Assembly: GCA_016703625.1 (NCBI GenBank)
Contig: JADJBP010000001.1
Coordinates: forward strand, 682,001-746,000
Reading direction: 5' to 3'
Length of the DNA: 64,000 nucleotides
Source of the DNA: Chitinophagaceae bacterium
GTDB lineage: Bacteria > Bacteroidota > Bacteroidia > Chitinophagales > Chitinophagaceae
Below are positions 35,785-45,121 of the stretch, one piece after another. The position numbers were made by a program, and so were the translations under genes. Positions within the stretch are counted from its first letter, which is position 1. Every line of letters begins with the position of its first letter. The notes beneath the pieces were generated by a model. It saw nothing but the letters and a program-made list of their open reading frames with translations, made no database searches and was not told where the DNA came from.

Positions 35785-37279
35785 ATGGCTCAATATATAT
35801 TGGCACTCGACCAGGGTACCACCAGTTCCCGTGCAATTATTTTTGATGAAAAAGGAGCCATGATAACCACTGTACAAAAAGAATTTACACAGATTTTTCC
35901 GCAGCCAGGCTGGGTTGAACATGATGCCGGTGAAATATGGAGTACCCAGTTGGGCGTGGCAGCAGAAGCTATTACCAAGGCCGGGTTATCTCCCGAAAAT
36001 ATTGCAGCTATCGGGATCACCAATCAAAGGGAGACAACCGTTGTTTGGGAAAGGGCAACCGGGAAACCCATCTACAATGCCATCGTTTGGCAGGACCGGA
36101 GAACGGCATCTTTTTGTGATGAACTGCGGGCAAAGGCCTCGATAAAACGATCCGGCAAAAACTGGATTGATCGTTGATGCATATTTTTCGGCCAGTAAAA
36201 TAAAATTGTTACTGGATCAAGTTGAAGGCGCCAGGGAAAAAGCGGTAAAGGGCGAATTGTGTTTTGGTACCATTGATACCTGGCTGGTATGGAACTTAAC
36301 CAAAGGGCAGGTACACGTAACCGATGTGTCCAATGCATCCCGTACCATGCTCTGCAATATTCATACCGGGCAGTGGGATGGGGAACTGGAGAAAATATTT
36401 GATATACCGGGCAACATGCTTCCGCAAATACGCAGCAGCAGCGAAGTATACGGCACCACTCAGAATATTTTAACATCGCATAATATCCCGATTGCAGGTA
36501 TAGCCGGTGATCAGCAGGCCGCATTGTTCGGGCAAATGTGCACTAAACCCGGCATGGTTAAAAATACCTATGGTACAGGTTGTTTTATGCTGATGAATAC
36601 CGGGGAACAGCCGGTAATATCCAACAATAATTTATTAACAACCATTGCCTGGAAAGTAAACGGCATTACCCATTATGCTTTGGAAGGCAGCGTTTTTATT
36701 GCCGGTGCCGTGGTACAATGGTTAAGGGATGGATTGGAGGTCATTAAAAGATCTGGTGATGTTGAAGCACTGGCAGCTTCTGTACAGGATACGGAAGGGG
36801 TTTATTTTGTTCCGGCTTTTGCCGGCCTGGGTGCGCCTCACTGGAACCAGTATGCCAAAGGTACCATGGTGGGCATTACAAGAGGTACAACTGCTGCACA
36901 TATTGCCAGGGCATCACTGGAAAGTATTGCCTACCAAACCATGGATGTTTTAAATGCCATGGAAGCCGACTCCGGGATTTCTATTAAAGAATTAAGGGTT
37001 GATGGCGGTGCAACGATCAATAATTTGCTGATGCAGTTCCAGGCAGATATTTTAAATACCAAAGTTGTCCGGCCTAAAGTAACGGAAACAACAGCGCTGG
37101 GTGCGGCATACCTTGCAGGCCTGGCCGTTGGTTATTGGAAAAGTATTGATCATATACAGGACCAGTGGCAGGTTGATGTACAATTTGAATCAAGGATGCC
37201 CGAAGCAAAGCAGGCTGAATTAAAAAAAGGTTGGCAGCGGGCCATAAAATCTGCCATTGCCTGGGCGGATGATAAATGA
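35785..37279 (+). CDS. glpK: Glycerol kinase, frameshifted at 36132-36134
   Basis: Phosphorylates glycerol to glycerol 3-phosphate. FGGY kinase: N-terminal LALDQGTTSSRAIIFDEKGA (phosphate loop), PGWVEHDAGEIW, GITNQRETTVVW, VWQDRRTA. The frame breaks after ELRAK and resumes as GLDKTIRQKTGLIVDAYFSA when one A is added to the A-run at 36132-36134. C-terminal half intact: GTIDTWLVWNLT, TYGTGCFMLMNTG, PAFAGLGAPHW, LRVDGGATINNLLMQFQADI. About 498 residues, normal for GlpK. The next gene is the glycerol facilitator. Confidence 0.92.
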
Positions 37280-37347
37280 AGGTAATAGAATTTTCAGGTT
37301 ACAGTTAAAATTGGGAACTCAATAATTTCTAAGGGTTCTCGAAGCCC

Positions 37348-37372
37348 CTCTCCTGGTTCCTTGCAAGGAGAG
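37348..37372. repeat. Inverted repeat in the glpK-glpF spacer
   Basis: CTCTCCT and AGGAGAG flank an 11-base centre, with GTTGGGAGTGAG following. Resembles the widespread cccctctcc...ggagagg...ggggtgag spacer element of Bacteroidota genomes. Confidence 0.5.
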
Positions 37373-37429
37373 CAGCGTTGGGAGTGAGTTCAAATAATTT
37401 TACTACATTTCAATATCAATTAACTGCTT

Positions 37430-38135
37430 ATGAATAATTTCCTGTTCGAACTGATCGGAACTGCATTTTTAATATTGCTTGGTGATGGCGTTGTTGCAAA
37501 TGTTGTTTTAAATAAAACATATGGCAAAAACAGCGGCTGGATCGTTATTGCTTTTGGCTGGGCCATAGCCGTTTTTGTAGCAGTTTATATTGCTGCTGCA
37601 AAAAGCGGCGCTCATTTAAACCCTGCTGTAAGTATTGCACTGGCTGCTGCCGGTAAATTTGACTGGGCATTGGTGCCGGTTCACATAGCAGGTCAATTCT
37701 GCGGAGCCATGACCGGAGCCTTACTGGTATGGGTAACCTATAAAAAACATTTTGATGAAACCGATGATGCCGGTTTGATAAAGGCAGTATTTTGTACAGC
37801 GCCTGCCATAAAAAATACACCGTATAATTTAGCAACGGAGATCATCGGCACATTCGCACTGGTGTTTGGCGTATTTTTTATTACCGGTGCCGATGTAAAA
37901 CTGGGTGCACTGGATGCATTGCCTGTTGCTTTGCTGGTGCTCGGTATCGGCTTGAGCCTGGGTGGTCCAACCGGTTATGCCATTAACCCTGCGGGACCTG
38001 GGACCGCGTTTCATCCATTTCATACTTCCAATAAAGGGAAAAGCGGGTAGTGATTGGGGTTATAGCTGGATACCCGTTGCCGGCCCTGTAACCGGTGGCC
38101 TGATCGCTGCATGGGTTTATCACCTGGTTCAGTGA
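37430..38135 (+). CDS. glpF: Aquaglyceroporin / glycerol uptake facilitator, frameshifted near 37993
   Basis: MIP-family channel. First NPA motif in GAHLNPAVSIALA, second in GYAINPA. Right after the second NPA the frame goes wrong; inserting two bases (GCGGG to GCGCGGG at about 37991-37995) gives NPARDLGPRFIHFILPIKGK and runs on as WGYSWIPVAGPVTGGLIAAW to a TGA at 38133-38135. The Asp after NPAR is the residue typical of glycerol facilitators. About 235 residues after repair. Its stop overlaps that of the convergent gene by seven bases. Confidence 0.88.
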
Positions 38136-39270
38136 TCCCCGGGGAAACGCATATCAGCAACAACAGGATAATGATCGGAATAAGGAACTTTTATAACATG
38201 GAAACGGTCAATTTCCAGTTTTTTATCAGCAAGTATATAATCTATTCTCAGGGTTGGCGATATAAAATTGAGCGTTCTTCCAAAACCCGATCCCTTTTTT
38301 AAAAAAGCATCCTGTAAATTTCCTTTTAAAGTAAAATAGGTATAGGAATTGGGGACATCATTAAAATCGCCGCAAATGATAACGGGGTAAGGACTTTCCT
38401 TTATTTTTTGACGTACAGCTTCTGCCTGCGATGACCTTTTTATATATGCATTCCGCAGCCTGTATGCAATGGCTTTGCTATCACCATATGTTTTTTTAAC
38501 CCCCCCATTCAAATTACGCATGGCATTGTAATGCCATCCTTCAAACATAACCGATTGCAGGTGCGTGGTAAAAACCCTGATTGTATGTTCATTAAATTTG
38601 ATATCTGCATACATAAGCGGATCAGCCAGGTCTTCTTCACTGAAAAAAATATGCCCGGTATCAGTGATCGGGTATTTGGAGATGATCACCGAAGCTGTTA
38701 AAATGGTAGTTTGATAAATACGGGCATGGTACCTCACCTGCTTGAAATAACTGTACCTGTAACCTTTTTCCATCAAAGCCGCTGGTATGGAATCCCTGTA
38801 TTTTGAATCTTTGAAATACAGGTATTCCTGGAAACACAATACATCCGCATCCGTTCTTTTTTATCAGGTCTATCATTTCAGTCTCATAATCCGGCTTGCT
38901 TTTATTGGGTTGTGTTCGACTGTCCCCACATCGATAAGTTCCAGCTCATCACCCTTAAAATGCCCGGTTCTCTGGAAGCCTGTATCTTTTTTGGAAAATG
39001 AAAACCAAACATCACAGAAACCTGTTGCCAGCCCAGGAGCATGGAGGCAAGGCAAACAAATGCCCATTTTGATCTCCGGATCAGCCAATATGTAAAAAAC
39101 CCGAGCAACACTATGAATAACAGGGGAAATGCCAGTCCAAGCATGGCTATTAACCACGACTTTCCTGAACTGATAAACGGAACCAGGCAGGCCATGAAAT
39201 AACATAATATGGCCATGATATTTGCAACGCTGAAAGATATCCGTATTATTTTCCTGATTCGGGGCAACAT
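38129..39270 (-). CDS. Endonuclease/exonuclease/phosphatase family membrane protein, two frameshifts
   Basis: Starts at 39270 (MLPRIRKIIRISFSVANIMA) with three hydrophobic helices, then LRVMSWNLSMWGQSNTTQ, the first strand of the EEP fold. Frame changes near 38903-38907 and 38850-38856 lead through SKPDYETEMIDLIKKN to ADVLCFQEYLYFKDSKYRDS with the catalytic Glu. The rest is open: VFTTHLQSV, VIICGDFNDVPNSYTYF (GDFND), RIDYILADKK and SDHYPVVADM (catalytic His). Membrane-anchored EEP proteins of about 370 residues are common in this group; substrate unknown. Confidence 0.8.
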
Positions 39271-39430
39271 ATATCAAATTTAAAATGAAACTAAGCAATT
39301 TCTCACTTAACGGAAACCCCCGGCATATAGTATTTGATTTGGATCTGACCAACGGTAAGGCAATATAATTAGTTCAAAAATTCCCCTTAAAATGGCAAAC
39401 CAGAAATTTCAAATTTCAAACTTGATCCCT

Positions 39431-39438
39431 TACCTTTG
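39431..39438 (+). promoter_or_regulatory. -7 box (TACCTTTG) of atpD
   Basis: Exact TAnnTTTG, 39 bases upstream of ATG 39478. Confidence 0.7.
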
Positions 39439-39477
39439 CGCCCTGAAATAGAATACATATATAATTAAATAATTCTT

Positions 39478-40983
39478 ATGGCCAATACCGGTAAAATTAA
39501 ATCGATCATCGGCGCTGTGGTTGACGTTCAGTTTGACAGCGACAGCAAACTTCCCGAAATTTTAAATGCGTTGGAGTTAAAACGTGAAAACGGCGATACG
39601 CTGGTGTTGGAAGTGCAACAGCACCTTGGTGAAGACAGTGTTCGTACCATTGCCATGGACGGAACCGAAGGCCTGGTAAGGGGTACCGTTGTAATTGATA
39701 CCGGTAAGCCGATCGCCATGCCGGTTGGTGATGCTATTAAAGGCCGTTTGTTTAATGTAACCGGCGATGCCATTGATGGTCTGCCCCAGGTCAGCAAAGT
39801 AGGTGGCCGCCCAATTCATGCCAAGCCTCAATTATTCGAAAACCTGAGTACAGCCAATGAGATCCTGTACACCGGTATTAAAGTAATTGACCTGATCGAA
39901 CCTTATGCAAAAGGGGGTAAGATCGGTTTGTTTGGCGGAGCAGGTGTGGGTAAAACCGTATTGATCCAGGAACTGATCAACAATATTGCAAAAGCATATA
40001 GTGGTGTTTCGGTATTTGCAGGTGTGGGTGAAAGAACGAGGGAAGGAAATGACCTGATGAGAGAAATGATCGAAGCAGGTATCATGAATTATGGCGAAAA
40101 GTTTAAACACAGTATGGAAGAAGGCGGATGGGACCTGAGCGCTGTGAATATGGAAGACCTGAAAGAATCAAAAGCAACTTTCGTTTTTGGTCAGATGAAC
40201 GAACCACCGGGAGCAAGGGCTCGTGTGGCTTTGAGCGGACTGACCATTGCCGAATATTTCCGTGATGGAGATGGAACCGGCCAGGGAAAAGACATTTTAT
40301 TTTTCGTAGATAACATCTTCCGTTTTACACAGGCAGGTTCTGAGGTATCGGCTTTATTGGGTCGTATGCCATCAGCCGTGGGTTACCAGCCAACACTGGC
40401 AACCGAGATGGGATTGATGCAGGAAAGGATCACTTCTACAAAAAATGGTTCAATTACTTCGGTACAGGCTGTTTATGTACCTGCGGATGATCTGACCGAT
40501 CCGGCGCCGGCAACAACATTTGCCCACCTGGATGCTACAACAGTATTAAGCCGTAAGATCGCGGATCTGGGTATCTATCCTGCGGTTGATCCACTGGATA
40601 GTACTTCACGTATCTTAACGCCGTTGATCGTAGGAGATGAACATTATAATACAGCAAACCGTGTAAAATTAATTTTACAACGCTATAAAGAATTACAGGA
40701 TATCATCGCCATTCTTGGTCTGGATGAATTGAGTGATGAAGATAAACTGGTGGTTTCCCGTGCACGTAAGGTGCAGCGTTTCTTAAGCCAGCCTTTCTTT
40801 GTGGCCGAGCAGTTCACCGGTTTAAAAGGAGTGTTGGTTCCTATCGAAGATACCATCCGTGGTTTTAATTCTATTATGGACGGCGAAGTGGATGAGTATC
40901 CCGAAGCAGCATTCAACCTGGTTGGAACACTGGAAGATGCGGTTGAAAAAGGTAAGAAATTAATGGAAGCAGCAAAAGCTTAA
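39478..40983 (+). CDS. atpD: ATP synthase F1 subunit beta
   Basis: 501 residues. Catalytic subunit of F1. Walker A GGAGVGKTVLIQELI, GVGERTREGNDL, Walker B ILFFVDNIFRFTQAGSE, ALLGRMPSAVGYQPTLA, and the C-terminal helical domain. In Bacteroidota atpD and atpC often lie apart from the other atp genes; here they are together but separated by 509 bp containing an inserted four-helix-bundle gene. Confidence 0.98.
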   Translation: MANTGKIKSIIGAVVDVQFDSDSKLPEILNALELKRENGDTLVLEVQQHLGEDSVRTIAMDGTEGLVRGTVVIDTGKPIAMPVGDAIKGRLFNVTGDAIDGLPQVSKVGGRPIHAKPQLFENLSTANEILYTGIKVIDLIEPYAKGGKIGLFGGAGVGKTVLIQELINNIAKAYSGVSVFAGVGERTREGNDLMREMIEAGIMNYGEKFKHSMEEGGWDLSAVNMEDLKESKATFVFGQMNEPPGARARVALSGLTIAEYFRDGDGTGQGKDILFFVDNIFRFTQAGSEVSALLGRMPSAVGYQPTLATEMGLMQERITSTKNGSITSVQAVYVPADDLTDPAPATTFAHLDATTVLSRKIADLGIYPAVDPLDSTSRILTPLIVGDEHYNTANRVKLILQRYKELQDIIAILGLDELSDEDKLVVSRARKVQRFLSQPFFVAEQFTGLKGVLVPIEDTIRGFNSIMDGEVDEYPEAAFNLVGTLEDAVEKGKKLMEAAKA

Positions 40984-41017
40984 GCAAGTAGCAGGTAGCA
41001 AGAAGCAAGTAGCAGGG
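40984..41017 (+). repeat. Short-word repeat GCAAGTAGCAGG(...) left of the four-helix-bundle gene
   Basis: Three imperfect copies of GCAAGTAGCA/GGTAGCAAGA directly after the atpD stop codon. The inverse word (CTTGATACTTGCTACTT) occurs at 41463-41479. Confidence 0.75.
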
Positions 41018-41089
41018 AAGAAGTAGTAAAGTATTTGGATTATTTTTTTATTTTTATAAATCCGTTTACTTAATTAAAAACTTCCGTTT

Positions 41090-41449
41090 ATGAAAATTCA
41101 TAATTTTAAAGAGCTACAGGTTTGGCAAAAAGCAATGGACCTTGCTGTTTTTACTTATCAACTTACCGGTTATTTTCCTAAAGAAGAGAAATATGGTTTG
41201 ATTTCTCAGATACAAAGATGTGCAGTTTAAATTCCATCTAATTTAGCTGAAGGCAGTGGAAGGGTTTCTGATAAAGAGTTTCAACATTTTATCAGCATTG
41301 CAATGGGGTCTTCATTTGAATTAGAAACGCAGGTTATACTGGCATTTAGATTTAAATATATTAATGAAGAGCAAATGAAAGAATTTGATGAAATGGTAAG
41401 GCCTGTTCAAAAAATGTCATTTGGTTTATATAATAGTTTACAAAAATAA
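41090..41449 (+). pseudogene. Four-helix-bundle protein (S23/IVP type), in-frame TAA
   Basis: Frame from ATG 41090: MKIHNFKELQVWQKAMDLAV, FTYQLTGYFPKEEKYGLISQ, IQRCAV, TAA at 41228-41230, IPSNLAEGSG, RVSDKEFQHFISIAMGSSFE, LETQVILAFRF ... and stop at 41447-41449. The family motif is RxxVSIPSNIAEG, so TAA stands where TCA (Ser) is expected, a single C-to-A change. Homologues are encoded in 23S rRNA intervening sequences and as stand-alone genes across Bacteroidota, and the fold is shared with Avd of diversity-generating retroelements. Lies between atpD and atpC with inverted short-word repeats on each side, as if inserted. Confidence 0.85.
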
Positions 41450-41462
41450 AAGCAGGTGTAGT

Positions 41463-41480
41463 CTTGATACTTGCTACTTA
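41463..41480 (-). repeat. Inverted copy of the short-word repeat, right of the four-helix-bundle gene
   Basis: Reverse complement reads TAAGTAGCAAGTATCAAG, matching the wording of the left repeat at 40984-41017. Confidence 0.7.
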
Positions 41481-41492
41481 AAATCATGATAC

Positions 41493-41744
41493 ATGGTTCT
41501 TGAAATTTTAACACCCGAACAAAAAATTTTCAGCGGCGATGTGTATGGCGTACAGTTGCCGGGCATTGCAGGCTTGTTTGAAGTCCTGGACAAACATGCG
41601 CCGCTTGTAAGTGCATTAAAGGCAGGTAACCTGAAGATTTTAAATGATAAAACACAGACAACTTCGTACACAATAAAAAGTGGTTTTGTAGAAGTGCTTC
41701 ATAATAAAACAACCGTGTTGGTTGAAGGTGCTGTAGAAGTTTAA
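41493..41744 (+). CDS. atpC: ATP synthase F1 subunit epsilon (short form)
   Basis: 83 residues: only the N-terminal beta-sandwich (LEILTPEQKIFSGDVYGVQL, PGIAGLFEVLDKHAPLVSAL, IKSGFVEVLHNKTTVLVEGA). It lacks the C-terminal helical hairpin that inhibits ATP hydrolysis in other bacteria, which is usual for Bacteroidota. Stays in frame despite the 509-bp insertion before it. Terminator follows. Confidence 0.93.
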   Translation: MVLEILTPEQKIFSGDVYGVQLPGIAGLFEVLDKHAPLVSALKAGNLKILNDKTQTTSYTIKSGFVEVLHNKTTVLVEGAVEV

Positions 41745-41767
41745 AGCAAAATATTTATATAGTTAAA

Positions 41768-41794
41768 GCCCATACAATTGTGTGGGCATTTTTA
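41768..41794 (+). terminator. Terminator after atpC
   Basis: GCCCATACAA and TTGTGTGGGC form the stem, with T-rich sequence after it. Confidence 0.85.
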
Positions 41795-41806
41795 TTGGGT
41801 GAGCCA

Positions 41807-41820
41807 TCCGCCACGGCGGA
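41807..41820. repeat. GC-rich palindrome after atpC
   Basis: TCCGCC-AC-GGCGGA, perfect arms. Same arms as at 21053-21068. Confidence 0.75.
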
Positions 41821-41831
41821 GTGACTAACTG

Positions 41832-42794
41832 TTAATCCAGTTGTTTCTTTAACTGTACAAAGCTCCATGCCGTAAAGGGCAATACCGGCAAAGCCAGGAA
41901 GGAAAGCAAGTTCCGGGTTGTCAAAAAAACAACCACTGTCAGCGTTAATAGAAATACCGGGTAAAACACGAATAAAAATCCAACCATTTTGGAATCATCA
42001 TGCCCATTTTCTTTAATTAAAGTATCGCCAAGCCATTTGGTAAAATAAAATAAAGGGGCATGAATAATTAAACCGGTTAAGGCAGGAATAAACAACATTA
42101 TTTTTTTTAAAGGAGACTGCTGTACATAAAAAGCTTTATGCAGGGCAGATTTGTCATTACTGTCAATTTCAAAAACATATTTACCCAATTGGGATCTGAG
42201 TGTTTCGTTGAACTGTTTTATGGCATTGCCATGACTGTTTTTATAATCAATATCATCTTTGGTAATGATATCGCCAAAATACAATTTGATATTTTTTCCG
42301 AATTTTTTAAACGAACTGTAATTGATGGCAACTGGCAATACTTCCAGGTCAATGCCATCTTCCCAGCTGCTGATAGCCAGGCGGGCCGTTCCTTTTTTCA
42401 AAGGTCGTAAATGCCATTCATTAATGCACCTGCCTTCACTGAAAATTAAAACGATGCCGTTCTTTTTAAAGATATCCTTGCAAAGTTCAAAGGTTTTATA
42501 ATTTTCATCCATATTCTCCACACCCTCACTTACGCGGTATACCGGGAACATGTTAAACAGGTATAAGAATTTTGCAGCGAGTTTATTTTTAAAAGCATCT
42601 CCCCGGGCAAGTGAGTACACAGTGCCATCAAATAAAGTACAAAGTATAATGGCATCTAAAAATGAATTGGGATGATTAACGGCAAGGAGTAAAGGCCCTT
42701 TATGTTGTAAGTATTTTTTTTTGTTAATGGCAATATCCCTGCAATACAAGGGTAAGGCAAGCCGGGCAATGATCTTTACAAATGAATACAGCAA
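41832..42794 (-). CDS. 1-acylglycerol-3-phosphate acyltransferase-like protein (PlsC family)
   Basis: 320 residues. NHPNSFLD (the NHxxxxD catalytic motif) near residue 40, ARGDAFKN, FSEGRCINEWHLRPLKKGTA (EG motif), and VLPVAINYSS are the four PlsC blocks. Beyond about residue 230 there are two or three further membrane helices (MLFIPALTGLIIHAPLFYF; FLFVFYPVFLLTLTVVVFL), longer than classical PlsC. Probably acylates lysophosphatidate or another lysolipid at the inner membrane. Confidence 0.85.
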   Translation of the reverse strand: MLYSFVKIIARLALPLYCRDIAINKKKYLQHKGPLLLAVNHPNSFLDAIILCTLFDGTVYSLARGDAFKNKLAAKFLYLFNMFPVYRVSEGVENMDENYKTFELCKDIFKKNGIVLIFSEGRCINEWHLRPLKKGTARLAISSWEDGIDLEVLPVAINYSSFKKFGKNIKLYFGDIITKDDIDYKNSHGNAIKQFNETLRSQLGKYVFEIDSNDKSALHKAFYVQQSPLKKIMLFIPALTGLIIHAPLFYFTKWLGDTLIKENGHDDSKMVGFLFVFYPVFLLTLTVVVFLTTRNLLSFLALPVLPFTAWSFVQLKKQLD

Positions 42795-42882
42795 TTGGTT
42801 GTTGGTTTAATCAGGGAAGATAATTATTATTCGGTCAAAAAAGTAAATGTACGGATGAAAAGGAACGGGAATAATAACCCGG

Positions 42883-43434
42883 TCAGTTTAGCTGCGGGTC
42901 TATGGGGTAGTTGATCATCATTTCATAATCACCGCCAAGTTCCTGCAGGCTGCCCTTCCATATTTCGGCATGATCGGTATTAAATACCAGTTTGCGGTTT
43001 GCAGAAACAGTGAGCCAGCTTTTTTCTTTCATTTCTACAGCCAGCTGGCCATCGCCCCAGCCACTGTAGCCAACAAAGAATTTGATTTTATGATGATCAA
43101 TATGTTTATTCTTTAAAAGTGCAGTAACCGTTTCAAAATTACCTCCCCAGTAAATATCATTGTTCACTTTAACAGATTCCGGGATCAGATCCGGGTATTG
43201 ATGTATGAAATGAATGGTATTCATTTGCACAGGCCCGCCATAATAAACCGGTAAGTCAACACCATCCAGGTCTGATACCAGTTCATCCAGGGTTTGTTCG
43301 ATCTGTTTATTCAATACAAAACCAAAACTGCCCTGTTCGCGGTGTTCGCATAAAAGAACAACGGTACGTAAAAAATTGGGGTCCTTTAAAAAAGGATCAG
43401 CGATCAGCAATATGCCTGCAGCGGGTTCAATCAT
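42883..43434 (-). CDS. YqgE/AlgH family protein
   Basis: 183 residues from ATG 43434 (MIEPAAGILLIADPFLKDPN); an upstream ATG is open but does not fit the family. LRTVVLLCEHREQGSFGFVLNK and FVGYSGWGDGQLAVEM are family hallmarks. Cytoplasmic, function not settled. Confidence 0.9.
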   Translation of the reverse strand: MIEPAAGILLIADPFLKDPNFLRTVVLLCEHREQGSFGFVLNKQIEQTLDELVSDLDGVDLPVYYGGPVQMNTIHFIHQYPDLIPESVKVNNDIYWGGNFETVTALLKNKHIDHHKIKFFVGYSGWGDGQLAVEMKEKSWLTVSANRKLVFNTDHAEIWKGSLQELGGDYEMMINYPIDPQLN

Positions 43435-43515
43435 ATTTCTAAAATAAACTTTAATTGCAAAAAAAACCATTACCGCCGGTATTTTTCAGGAAAAAAAATC
43501 CAAAAAAGTTCCCTG

Positions 43516-44658
43516 ATGCCCGCCCCGCGTAAAAGTGACCTGCTTTTCCCGGGCGACAGGTTGCAGATGCAGTATTTTAAACCATCGGTGATAAAACGAT
43601 TTTCAAAAGATGAGATTTCTGATATCATCCGGCTGGGGTTTAATAAAAATAACCTGAAGGATTATCCTTTTGAATTTAATGTGATGGTAAATACGCTTAA
43701 TGGCGACCAGGTTTACAGTGAACAATTTTTTAAGTATTATGCCGATACAGTTAACAGCCTTAAAGTGGTTTATGCGCTTGAACCGGCCAGCGGCAGCAGC
43801 TTTGAAAACCTGGTGAGTGAAGAACTGCTTTCAGTTGTGGTACCCAACCATCAAAGCCTGATCTGGAAAGAAGTGATCTGGTTCATCCTGGGTTCTATCC
43901 TTTTTACACTCATCATTACCACTGCATTTTTCATTACCATTCGTACTTTATTAAAACAGAAAAAACTCAGTGAGATAAAATCTGATTTTATCAATAACAT
44001 GACGCATGAATTTAAAACTCCCCTGGCCACCATTTCGCTGGCTGTGGATGCTTTAAAAAATGAAAAAGTGAGTGGCAACAGGGAAAAAACTGCCTATTTT
44101 ACAGGCATCATCAAAGAAGAGAACAAGCGCATGAACAAGCAGGTGGAAACCATCCTGCAGGCGGCTTTGCTGGATAAGCAGGAAATACAACTGAACCTGA
44201 AAAGGTTGCTGGCACATGATCTCATCATCAATACCCTCAACAATATCAATTTACAGGTAGAAGAAAAAGGCGGTAAACTGGAAGTGGAACTGGGTGCCGA
44301 AAATGACCTGGTACTGGCTGATGAAGTTCACTTTACCAATGTCATCAACAGCCTGCTCGATAATGCGGTGAAATATTCAAAAGAAAACCTGCTCATCAAG
44401 CTCAGTACAAAAAACACCGGCAATAAACTTAAAATTATTATAGAGGATAACGGCATTGGCATGAACAAGGAAACACTGCACCGCATATTCGAAAAATTTT
44501 ACCGGGCCCATACCGGTAATGTACACAATGTAAAAGGATTTGGGCTGGGACTCAGTTACGTTAAAACCATGGTGGAGGCACATCATGGCAGCATTAAAGC
44601 CGAAAGTGTGTTGGGGAAAGGCAGCAGCTTTAGCGTGTTAATTCCTCTTGCAAAATAA
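43516..44658 (+). CDS. Sensor histidine kinase lacking its N-terminal part
   Basis: 380 residues. Residues about 120-145 form one membrane helix (VIWFILGSILFTLIITTAFF), then a HisKA domain (FINNMTHEFKTPLATISLAV with the phospho-His) and HATPase (NSLLDNAVKYSKENL, EDNGIGMNKE, GFGLGLSYVKTMVEAHHG). The part before the helix is only the end of a periplasmic domain; there is no first membrane segment or signal peptide, and the region upstream is the yqgE promoter. So it appears truncated by about 100 residues. The response regulator that usually follows is absent. Possibly a decaying gene. Confidence 0.8.
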   Translation: MPAPRKSDLLFPGDRLQMQYFKPSVIKRFSKDEISDIIRLGFNKNNLKDYPFEFNVMVNTLNGDQVYSEQFFKYYADTVNSLKVVYALEPASGSSFENLVSEELLSVVVPNHQSLIWKEVIWFILGSILFTLIITTAFFITIRTLLKQKKLSEIKSDFINNMTHEFKTPLATISLAVDALKNEKVSGNREKTAYFTGIIKEENKRMNKQVETILQAALLDKQEIQLNLKRLLAHDLIINTLNNINLQVEEKGGKLEVELGAENDLVLADEVHFTNVINSLLDNAVKYSKENLLIKLSTKNTGNKLKIIIEDNGIGMNKETLHRIFEKFYRAHTGNVHNVKGFGLGLSYVKTMVEAHHGSIKAESVLGKGSSFSVLIPLAK

Positions 44659-44992
44659 ATATTTTCTTTTAGCAAACAGTACTTAAAATTTCAGCAATCC
44701 ATTTATTGCTCAAAACACAAACATTTCAACAACCGGGTAATTCTGTACTGTAAATTCCCTGTAAGCTTATCTGCAATGTCAAGTGCCACTCCTTAACTTT
44801 CTTTTTACCAGGGTAACCAGGCAATCAACACGCTGCCCTATTTACTTAGCTATTCATCAGTCCTCATTTGTTTTATAAATGAAATTGTGCTTTATGCAAA
44901 AAGAAGCAAATAACCAGGTGTTCTGTTTGGTGCAGCATATTGTTTTGATCCTGATACAACCAGTATGATTGGGTTTTGTAATAATTAATGCA

Positions 44993-45032
44993 TAATCCAC
45001 AGTAATCCACAGTAATCCACATACAATCCACA
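44993..45032 (+). repeat. Four helically phased TAATCCACA-type repeats
   Basis: TAATCCACA at 44993-45001, 45003-45011 and 45013-45021, then CAATCCACA at 45024-45032: spacing 10, 10 and 11 bases. One mismatch to the DnaA box TTATCCACA. In reverse they read TGTGGATTA. Confidence 0.85.
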
Positions 45033-45084
45033 TCAATTTCTCTTGTTTTGGGCTTATAAGTCCGCCAATTAAGCAATACGGGGC

Positions 45085-45093
45085 TGTGGATAA
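45085..45093 (-). promoter_or_regulatory. Perfect DnaA-box sequence (TTATCCACA on the minus strand)
   Basis: TGTGGATAA on the plus strand, 52 bases after the phased array and about 30 before the MraZ-type repeats. Confidence 0.55.
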
Positions 45094-45121
45094 AAAACTT
45101 TCCCTGAAAATTGATTATAAA

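Noticed and set aside
40984..41017. CRISPR-like repeats after atpD
   Set aside because: Copies are adjacent, imperfect and short, without spacers of constant length.
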